Assembly: GCF_001675165.1 (NCBI RefSeq)
Contig: NZ_LROS01000033.1
Coordinates: 62,001-126,000 of the forward strand
From: Clostridium ragsdalei P11
GTDB taxonomy: Bacteria; Bacillota; Clostridia; Clostridiales; Clostridiaceae
DNA length: 64,000 bases
Direction: 5' to 3'
Shown: piece after piece, positions 57,980 to 64,000 of the stretch
Position numbering within the stretch: the first letter of the stretch is position 1
Layout of the letters: the number at the start of each line of letters is the position of its first letter
Translations under genes and position numbers: made by a program
The notes under the pieces: model-generated
Seen by the model: the letters and a program-made list of their open reading frames with translations, nothing else
Told to the model about the DNA's origin: nothing
The model's database searches: none

Positions 57980-60217
57980 ATGCAAGAATTACAAGGAATT
58001 GTAGAAAGTATAATATTTCAAAATAAAGATAATGGGTATGTAGTTGCTAAAATAAGAGAAAATAAAGATGTAGTAACTATAGTAGGATGTATACCTAATA
58101 TAATTGAAGGACAAAATTTGAAGGCTGTAGGGGAATGGGTTCTTCATCCTCAGTTTGGAAATCAATTTAAGGTTCAGGCTTCTGAAGAAATAATACCTAA
58201 CACTACTATTGGCATAGAGAGATATTTGGCCTCTGGAATAATATCAGGAATAGGTCCAGTAACAGCAAAGAAAATAGTAGAGAAGTTTGGTGAAAATACC
58301 CTTCAAATATTGGATAATAACATAGGAAGATTAAAAGAAATAGAAGGTATAGGAGCAAAAAAAATAGCTTTAATAGAGGAATCTTATTCTAAACAAAATG
58401 AAGTGAGAAATATAATGATATTTTTGCAAACTTACGGAATAACTCCTAGCCAGTGTGTTAAAATACATAAAAAATTTGGAGCAGATTCTATAAGTATTGT
58501 GAAAGAAAATCCATACACCCTTACAGAAGAAATAAGTGGTATAGGTTTTAAAACGGCAGATAAGATAGCAAGAAGCCTTGGAATAGAAAATAATTCTCCA
58601 TTTAGAATACAAAGTGGAATAAGATATTTGGTGAATAAGTTTTGCAGCTTGGGAAATACGTATATGCCTATAGATAACCTTATAAAAGAAGGTGTTGACA
58701 TACTCCATATAACTCAAAAAGAACTGGAAGAAAACATATATGAAAGTTCTGTAAATGGAAAGATAAAATTGGAGAAGTGGGAAGATAAAGTATGTGTATT
58801 TTCTATGACCTACTATTATTGTGAATTGAGTGTAACTAGAAAAATATTGATGTTAGCTTTTACTAAATATAAGGATATAGATTTTAATATAGATAAAGAG
58901 ATAGAAGATTTTGAGAAGGAAAATAATATGAACTTTGCTGTTTCTCAAAAAGAAGCTATTAGGGGAGCAGTTGAAAATGGAGTGGAGATAATAACAGGAG
59001 GTCCTGGAACAGGTAAAACTACAATAATTAATTGCATAATTAGATTATTTGAAAAATCAAAGCTTAAAGTTTTAATGGGTGCTCCTACGGGAAGGGCAGC
59101 AAAGAGAATGTCAGAATCTACAAAACGAGAATCAAAGACCATACATAGACTTCTTGAAATGGGAGTGGGAAGTGATGAAGAAGCTTTATTTTTTTCAAGA
59201 GGAGAGCAATCACCACTGCAATGCGATGTAGTTATTATAGATGAGGCTTCTATGATAGATATAGTGCTTATGAATAACTTATTGAAAGCTGTATCTATGG
59301 GAACTAGGTTAATAATAGTAGGGGACGCAGAGCAGCTTCCATCTGTAGGCCCTGGAAATGTGCTCAGAGACTTCATAGACAGTAAATGTATTAAAGTAGT
59401 TAGATTAAAAGAGATATTTAGGCAATCAAAAGAGAGTATGATTATAGTTAATGCGCATAAGATAAATTCTGGAGAGATGCCTATTTTAAACAAAAAGAAT
59501 AAGGATTTTTATTTTATAAAATGTCAAGATCCTTCGGATATATTAGACACACTAGTAGGATTAATAGATAAAAGGTTACCAAGTTTTAATAGTAGTTGGA
59601 ATAAAATAGAGGATATTCAAATACTATCTCCTATGAGAAAGGGAATTTTGGGAGTATCAAATTTAAATAAAAAACTTCAGCAAGTTCTAAATCCTAAAAG
59701 TCCCAATAAGAGAGAAAAAAAGTTTAGAGACATGACTTTTAGGGTAGGAGATAAAGTGATGCAGATTAAAAATAATTATACTTTAAAATGGGAAGATATT
59801 TCAGAAGAAAACAAGGAAAGTGGAATGGGTGTTTTTAATGGTGACTTTGGATATATAGAAGATATAGATGAAGAAAAAAATAGAGTGATAGTTGTGTTTG
59901 ATGAAGAAAAAAGAGTTGTATATGATAGTATGTACTTAGATGAGTTGGATTTATCTTATGCAATAACCATACATAAAAGTCAAGGTAGTGAATTCCCGGT
60001 AATTATTATACCTATGTTTATGGGTCCGCCGCTGCTTATGAATAGAAATTTATTGTATACGGCTATAACTAGGGCAAAACAGATGGTAATACTTGTGGGG
60101 AGTTTAAAAGCCTTAAATTTTATGATAAATAATAATAAAAGCTTTGAAAGGTATTCGTTATTAAAATATAGAATAATGGATATAATGGAGAGTGAAACAA
60201 ATGCTACTGTGGAATGA
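57980..60217 (+). CDS. recD2: RecD2-type SF1B DNA helicase
   Basis: 745 residues from ATG 57980 (GGTAGGAGAG upstream; an ATG at 57944 lacks a site). The N-terminal OB-like part is followed by helix-hairpin-helix motifs ('GIGPVTAKKIVEKFG', 'GIGFKTADKIARSLGI'). The helicase core has Walker A 'GGPGTGKTTI' near 340, 'VVIIDEASMID', 'VGDAEQLPSVGPG' and C-terminal 'SYAITIHKSQGSEF'. It is the RecBC-independent RecD2, a 5'-3' helicase in DNA repair. It overlaps the next gene by 17 bases. Confidence 0.95.
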   Translation: MQELQGIVESIIFQNKDNGYVVAKIRENKDVVTIVGCIPNIIEGQNLKAVGEWVLHPQFGNQFKVQASEEIIPNTTIGIERYLASGIISGIGPVTAKKIVEKFGENTLQILDNNIGRLKEIEGIGAKKIALIEESYSKQNEVRNIMIFLQTYGITPSQCVKIHKKFGADSISIVKENPYTLTEEISGIGFKTADKIARSLGIENNSPFRIQSGIRYLVNKFCSLGNTYMPIDNLIKEGVDILHITQKELEENIYESSVNGKIKLEKWEDKVCVFSMTYYYCELSVTRKILMLAFTKYKDIDFNIDKEIEDFEKENNMNFAVSQKEAIRGAVENGVEIITGGPGTGKTTIINCIIRLFEKSKLKVLMGAPTGRAAKRMSESTKRESKTIHRLLEMGVGSDEEALFFSRGEQSPLQCDVVIIDEASMIDIVLMNNLLKAVSMGTRLIIVGDAEQLPSVGPGNVLRDFIDSKCIKVVRLKEIFRQSKESMIIVNAHKINSGEMPILNKKNKDFYFIKCQDPSDILDTLVGLIDKRLPSFNSSWNKIEDIQILSPMRKGILGVSNLNKKLQQVLNPKSPNKREKKFRDMTFRVGDKVMQIKNNYTLKWEDISEENKESGMGVFNGDFGYIEDIDEEKNRVIVVFDEEKRVVYDSMYLDELDLSYAITIHKSQGSEFPVIIIPMFMGPPLLMNRNLLYTAITRAKQMVILVGSLKALNFMINNNKSFERYSLLKYRIMDIMESETNATVE

Positions 60218-61223
60218 AGCATGTCTTATTAATGAGAGAAAAAAAATAAGTGAGAATATAGTAAAATGGAGCGGTACTAAAGATACTTTTTTAAATTGCA
60301 TCTCGGTTCCTTATAATTCTACTGAAATTTTTCTGGAAGTTATTGAAAAATACATAAGACAAAATAAAAATATTGTTTATATTACTAATGAAAAAATGGG
60401 CAATGTGGATATAATAAAAGATATAAAAAAGTATACACATTTTACAGATTATGCTTATGTAAAAGGATGTAAAAGTAATTTAAATTGTAAATTGCAGATA
60501 TGTAATTTTGAAAATGCAGCAAAATTGGAAAAAAAGTTTGAATTAATCATATATGATGATATAAGTAGTTTTTCATTATACAATAAGTACGAGATATGCA
60601 AATTAATTAGCAAATTAACTCATGAGGATAGTAAAGTCATAATATATTCTATAGAAAGTATAGTTGAAAATAGTAAAAAGATATTTTTGCCTGCTAAGAA
60701 TGAAGGATTAATAATCGAACCGAGAAATATACTTACTAGACTAAATATGAATAAAGAAATGCCTTTTTTGGTATACGACTATTTAAAATGGTCAATAAGT
60801 ATAGGTAAGAAGATAATAATATATGTACCAAGCGAATGTAAAATAGAAAAGGTAGCTTCATATATGCATAAATATTGTAGAAGTTTAGCACAGGATGTAG
60901 TATGTTTTGCTAATGGGGAAACGAATAAAAAATTGATCTATAAGTTTTTACAGGCCAAAAACTCAATATTAATAACTAACTGTTTTGAAGAAACTGTATT
61001 AAATGCAAAAAATTCAGAATTAATAGTATACTTTGCAGATGATATTAACTTTACTTATAAAGAATTTGTTTATTTGTGTGGAAGTGTTGGAAGAGGTGAA
61101 AAAAACTTAAAAGAGGAGGTTATACTGGTTTCTAATATAGAGACAGAAGAGATTGAGAAAGCAAAGAGTATAACTAGCAATTTTAATAGGGAAGCATGGA
61201 ACATGGGATTACTAAAAATTTAA
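60201..61223 (+). CDS. ComFA-like protein with lost helicase motifs
   Basis: 340 residues from ATG 60201, with GGAGAG about 9 bases upstream. By position (just before comFC) and by the C-terminal 'SILITNCFEETVLNAKNSEL' and 'YLCGSVGRGEK', which match ComFA motifs V and VI ('ATTILERGVT', 'QIAGRVGR'), it is a ComFA relative. Walker A is absent (only 'WSGTKDT' at the expected place), the DEAD box reads 'IIYDDISSF', and the N-terminal zinc fingers are missing. ComFA normally drives single-stranded DNA uptake in competence; here ATPase activity is doubtful. Confidence 0.65.
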   Translation: MLLWNEACLINERKKISENIVKWSGTKDTFLNCISVPYNSTEIFLEVIEKYIRQNKNIVYITNEKMGNVDIIKDIKKYTHFTDYAYVKGCKSNLNCKLQICNFENAAKLEKKFELIIYDDISSFSLYNKYEICKLISKLTHEDSKVIIYSIESIVENSKKIFLPAKNEGLIIEPRNILTRLNMNKEMPFLVYDYLKWSISIGKKIIIYVPSECKIEKVASYMHKYCRSLAQDVVCFANGETNKKLIYKFLQAKNSILITNCFEETVLNAKNSELIVYFADDINFTYKEFVYLCGSVGRGEKNLKEEVILVSNIETEEIEKAKSITSNFNREAWNMGLLKI

Positions 61224-61876
61224 GATTTTTATTGGATTGTGTACTAGGGCTTATATATTGTGGAGATGAAAGATGTATACTGTGTAAAAAGGATATATAT
61301 GATGATAGAACCATATGTAAAGATTGTGAAAGCAATATAAAAATTTGTAAAGACAGTTTTGAAATTGGATATGATGATAAAAAATTTCAATGCTATAGTA
61401 GTGCTTATTATTCTGGAGCGATGATGGAACTTATAATAAAATTAAAATACAAGAGTTCTTTTAAAGCTGGAGATGTTATAGCAAAGTGTATGAGAGATAT
61501 TATAGCTAATAATCACATTGATTTTGATGTTTTTACATATGTGCCTATGACTAAGAAAGCATTGAAAAAGAGAGGATATAATCAGGCTGAATATTTGGCG
61601 AACAGTTTGGGGAGTTATACTAATAAGCCTGTTATATGCTGCTTACAAAAAATAAAGGAAACAAAGGATCAAATAGGATTGGACAAAACAGAGAGATGGA
61701 GTAATATGTCACAAAGCTTTCAGGTACGCAATAAAAAAAGTATAAAAAATAAAAAAATTTTGTTAATAGATGATGTTTTAACTACTGGTGCTACAGCCTT
61801 TGCATGCTGTGCAGAACTTTTGAAAAACGGAGCAAAAAAAATTAATGTATTGACTGGAGCAAAAAGTAGAGTATAA
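61196..61876 (+). CDS. comFC: ComFC-family phosphoribosyltransferase-like protein
   Basis: 226 residues; it overlaps the previous gene by 28 bases, so translation is coupled. An N-terminal zinc ribbon ('CGDERCILCKKD' ... 'ICKDCESNIKIC') is followed by a PRTase fold with 'PMTKKALKKRGYNQAEYLA' and the PRPP loop 'LLIDDVLTTGATA' near 190. ComFC (ComF/GntX) acts with ComFA in DNA uptake and possibly recombination. Confidence 0.92.
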   Translation: MEHGITKNLRFLLDCVLGLIYCGDERCILCKKDIYDDRTICKDCESNIKICKDSFEIGYDDKKFQCYSSAYYSGAMMELIIKLKYKSSFKAGDVIAKCMRDIIANNHIDFDVFTYVPMTKKALKKRGYNQAEYLANSLGSYTNKPVICCLQKIKETKDQIGLDKTERWSNMSQSFQVRNKKSIKNKKILLIDDVLTTGATAFACCAELLKNGAKKINVLTGAKSRV

Positions 61877-61886
61877 TTTTATTAGT

Positions 61887-62107
61887 CAAGTTAGGTCTGT
61901 GGTTGAAAGTCGATGCTAGTCGCAGGCGAAACGATCCACGTAAGTTAGATAAAATATTTAATGAGCATGGTGCGGCTTAGAAGTAAGTCCTGCCGTAAAA
62001 TACGAGAGGATTAGTAGTGAGAGGTTAATTCCCGGTAGCGAAAGTTCCAGCAGGCGAGTGTGGGGTCAAATACCAGGTCAGCTAACTTGCAAATGCACTA
62101 ACTGTGC
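61887..62107 (+). ncRNA. raiA-motif noncoding RNA
   Basis: About 200 bases between comFC and hpf/raiA. The outer stem CAAGTTAG (61887-61894) pairs with CTAACTTG (62082-62089). Inside are conserved-looking blocks GTCGCAGGCGAAACGATCCACGTAAG (in parts), GGTGCGGCTTAGAAGTAAGTCCTGCCG, AATTCCCGGTAGCGAAAGTTCC and GTGGGGTCAAATACC. Position upstream of raiA/hpf and layout match the raiA motif known from Firmicutes, whose loss impairs sporulation and aggregation in C. acetobutylicum. It has its own terminator. Confidence 0.8.
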
Positions 62108-62145
62108 AATATAGCAGCCTTTTTTAAGGCTGCTATATTAATTTT
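62108..62145 (+). terminator. Terminator of the raiA-motif RNA
   Basis: Perfect 14-bp stem (62108-62121 with 62126-62139), T loop and AATTTT tail. It separates the RNA from hpf. Confidence 0.9.
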
Positions 62146-62308
62146 AAAAGATTATTTATTATTAGTTTTTGCTATTAATAAAAAAGTAGTATAAATGTGT
62201 CATTAATAGCTATTGTAATTTATGATAAACAGTATTAAAATATAACTAACAAAACATAGATTAATCCTTTACATATGTTTAGGATTACAATAGGAAGGGG
62301 CTGGAAAT

Positions 62309-62836
62309 ATGAAAATAACTGTAAAAGGGAAAAATATCGTGGTAACTGATGCATTGAAAAATGCGGTGGAGAAGAAGCTATGTAAGCTAGAAAAATATTT
62401 CAACCCTGATGTAGTAGCACATGCTACATTAAGCGTACAAAAAACTAGACAAATAATTGAAGTCACTATTCCTTTTGGAGGAGTTATACTAAGAGGAGAA
62501 GAAGGAAACTCAGATATGTATGCTTCAATTGATTTAGTTGTGGATAAATTAGAGAGACAGATAAGAAAGCAAAAGACAAAGCTATTAAGAAGAAACAATT
62601 CAGAATCTTTAAGGTTCCAATGCATACCAGATGAGTCAGAAAAAGACAAACAAGAACAAAAAATAGTTAGAACTAAGAAATTTGCAATAAAACCAATGTC
62701 ATCTGAAGAAGCAGTCCTTCAAATGGAACTTTTAGGTCATAGTTTCTTTGTATATCAGGACGCTGAAAATGGAGAAGTAAATGTAGTATATAAAAGACGG
62801 GATGGAAATTACGGATTAATAGAGCCTGAATTTTAA
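62309..62836 (+). CDS. hpf: Ribosome hibernation promoting factor, long form
   Basis: 175 residues. The N-terminal S30AE/RaiA domain ('KITVKGKNIVVTDALKNAV', 'DMYASIDLVVDKLERQIRK') is joined by a linker to the C-terminal dimerisation domain ('AVLQMELLGHSFFVYQDAE', 'VVYKRRDGNYGLIEP'). The long form pairs 70S ribosomes into inactive 100S dimers in stationary phase. AGGAAGGGG ribosome site; between the raiA RNA and secA. Confidence 0.97.
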   Translation: MKITVKGKNIVVTDALKNAVEKKLCKLEKYFNPDVVAHATLSVQKTRQIIEVTIPFGGVILRGEEGNSDMYASIDLVVDKLERQIRKQKTKLLRRNNSESLRFQCIPDESEKDKQEQKIVRTKKFAIKPMSSEEAVLQMELLGHSFFVYQDAENGEVNVVYKRRDGNYGLIEPEF

Positions 62837-62850
62837 AAGTTAGATGCAAT

Positions 62851-62885
62851 AAAGGGGGAGCATAAAGCTTCCTCTTTTTATGCTC
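62851..62885 (+). terminator. Terminator of hpf with an alternative fold
   Basis: AAAGGGGGAG/CTTCCTCTTT (with two G-T pairs) followed by T residues. GAGCATAAA (62858-62866) can instead pair with TTTATGCTC (62877-62885); the two stems are mutually exclusive. Confidence 0.6.
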
Positions 62886-62935
62886 TAAAAATAGGAAGCA
62901 TATTATTAAACTAAAGTAAACTATTATTTAATAAG

Positions 62936-62964
62936 TTGAATACCCAATAATTAGATGATATAAT
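62936..62964 (+). promoter_or_regulatory. Sigma-A promoter of secA
   Basis: TTGAAT at 62936-62941 and consensus TATAAT at 62959-62964 with a 17-base spacer, 52 bases before the secA start. Confidence 0.7.
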
Positions 62965-63016
62965 TTATAAGGTGTATACTTTTGTAAACAAATTTAACAT
63001 GGTGAGGATGAAAATA

Positions 63017-64000
63017 ATGAAACTTTTTCAGAAAATATTCGGTTCATATAGTGAACGGGAAGTAAAAAGAGTTATCCCTATAGTAGATAAAATAGATAGT
63101 TTGGATTCAAAAATGCAGGGATTGACGAGTGGAGAACTTAGAGCAAAGACAGATGAATTTAAAGATAGACTTTCTAAGGGTGAATCTTTAGATGAAATAT
63201 TACCTGAAGCTTTTGCTGTTGTTAGAGAGGTAGGATATAGAACCATAGGCTTAAAGCAATATAGAGAGCAGCTAATAGGTGGAGTAGTGCTCCATCAAGG
63301 AAGAATATCAGAGATGAAAACTGGTGAAGGTAAAACACTTGTTGCTACTGCACCAGCATATTTAAATGCACTTACAGGAAAAGGAGTTCATATAGTTACA
63401 GTAAATGACTACCTAGCAAAAAGGGATAGAGATACCATGGCACCTGTATATGAGGCACTAGGGCTTAAAGTAGGTGTAATACTACATGATTTGGATCAGT
63501 CCCAGAGACAGGAAGCATACAATTGTGATATAACTTATGGAACTAACAGTGAGTTCGGATTTGACTATTTAAGAGATAACATGGTTATTTACAAAGAAGA
63601 AAGAGTACAAAGAGGACTTAACTTTGTTATAGTAGATGAGGTTGACTCAATTTTAATTGATGAAGCAAGAACACCTCTTATTATTTCAGGCGAAGGAGAA
63701 AAGTCAACTGAATTTTACAATATTGCAGACAGTTTTGCAAAAACTTTACAAAAAGAGGATTATGAAGTAGACGAAAAGGCAAATTCGGTAATACTTACAG
63801 ATACAGGTGTAAAAAAGGCTGAAAACTTCTTTCAATTGGCCAACTATGCGGATCCAGAGAATATGGAGATACAGCATTATGTAGTTCAATCTTTGAAAGC
63901 TAACTATATAATGAGAAGAGACAAAGATTACATGGTAAAAAATGGTGAAGTGCTCATTGTAGATGAATTTACAGGAAGAATGATGGAAGGCAGAAGATAC
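63017..64000 (+). CDS. secA: Protein translocase ATPase SecA (3' truncated by window edge)
   Basis: 328 codons are visible from ATG 63017 (GTGAGG about 10 bases upstream; an in-frame ATG at 63008 is too close to it), open to the last base. '[12 protein letters not shown]', Walker A '[13 protein letters not shown]' near 100, '[15 protein letters not shown]' and the DEAD-like '[20 protein letters not shown]' (split near 205-225) identify SecA, the motor of Sec-dependent export. Confidence 0.97.
   Translation, partial: MKLFQKIFGSYSEREVKRVIPIVDKIDSLDSKMQGLTSGELRAKTDEFKDRLSKGESLDEILPEAFAVVREVGYRTIGLKQYREQLIGGVVLHQGRISEMKTGEGKTLVATAPAYLNALTGKGVHIVTVNDYLAKRDRDTMAPVYEALGLKVGVILHDLDQSQRQEAYNCDITYGTNSEFGFDYLRDNMVIYKEERVQRGLNFVIVDEVDSILIDEARTPLIISGEGEKSTEFYNIADSFAKTLQKEDYEVDEKANSVILTDTGVKKAENFFQLANYADPENMEIQHYVVQSLKANYIMRRDKDYMVKNGEVLIVDEFTGRMMEGRRY

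Noticed and set aside
58945-59493. 182-codon minus-strand frame within recD2
   Set aside because: It is antisense to conserved helicase motifs, with no start signal; a shadow of codon bias.
62851-62885. Mutually exclusive stems after hpf as a riboswitch for secA
   Set aside because: The secA promoter lies downstream of both stems, so they cannot control it by attenuation; a simple terminator is more likely.
63017-64000. secA as a truncated pseudogene
   Set aside because: The frame is open to the last base of the window, so the missing 3' part is due to the window edge.

Overview
The window is a contiguous piece of a low-GC, spore-forming Firmicute chromosome, almost certainly Clostridium sensu stricto (cluster I). 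The reasons are AT-rich codon use, many TTG and GTG starts behind strong GGAGG ribosome sites, and the gene orders rho-rpmE-prmC-prfA, upp-dCMP deaminase-tagO-mnaA-atp operon and ywmB-murA-spoIID-spoIIQ-spoIIID-mbl. It is packed with endospore genes. The c subunit of the ATP synthase looks proton-type, which would fit the C. ljungdahlii/C. kluyveri side of the genus, but the species cannot be fixed from the sequence.

Layout. 1-2 kb: tail of a radical-SAM/SPASM protein and an orphan solute-binding lipoprotein. 2.3-12.5 kb: a spore-coat block with two CotSA-like GT4 glycosyltransferases (minus strand), three CotS-family kinase-like proteins, a fourth CotS paralogue that has lost the kinase catalytic residues, a Lys-rich mini-protein, yabG, veg and a SipL-like SPOCS/LysM morphogenetic protein. 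12.8-16.8 kb: cyanophycinase and cyanophycin synthetase, separated by a 442-base leader that carries a palindromic repeat. 16.8-25.9 kb: ispE, a germinant receptor locus (GerA plus an unusual GerB-GerC fusion), spoIIR, a UgtP-like glycosyltransferase and ypeB without sleB. 26-35 kb: DUF1934, pyrG, rho, rpmE, a DUF1385 protein, prmC, prfA and small unknowns. 35-42 kb: ZIP transporter, tsaC/sua5, ywlE, rpiB, upp, dCMP deaminase, tagO and mnaA. 42-49 kb: the complete atpIBEFHAGDC operon. 49-55.6 kb: ywmB, murA, spoIID, spoIIQ, spoIIID, mbl and yyaC. 55.9-57.8 kb: five tRNA genes with a duplicated Thr-Tyr pair, then a SAM-I riboswitch and metK. 58-64 kb: recD2, a degenerate comFA, comFC, a raiA-motif noncoding RNA, hpf and the 5' part of secA.

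How it fits together. Housekeeping (nucleotides, translation termination, ATP synthesis, wall precursors, secretion) alternates with sporulation genes of both compartments: engulfment (spoIID, spoIIQ, spoIIR), mother-cell control (spoIIID), coat assembly and processing (sipL, yabG, cotS/cotSA family) and germination (gerA family, ypeB, yyaC). Most transcription is on the plus strand, and minus-strand genes are isolated single units, often facing strong hairpins.

The most unusual points are the CotS pseudokinase inside a CotS/GT4 island, the GerB-GerC polyprotein with an internal lipobox, the cphA leader in which the only good ribosome site is about 370 bases from the start codon, several genes whose ribosome site is separated from the start by a hairpin or by a mini-ORF ending in an ATGA overlap, and a four-copy palindromic repeat family sitting in gene leaders.
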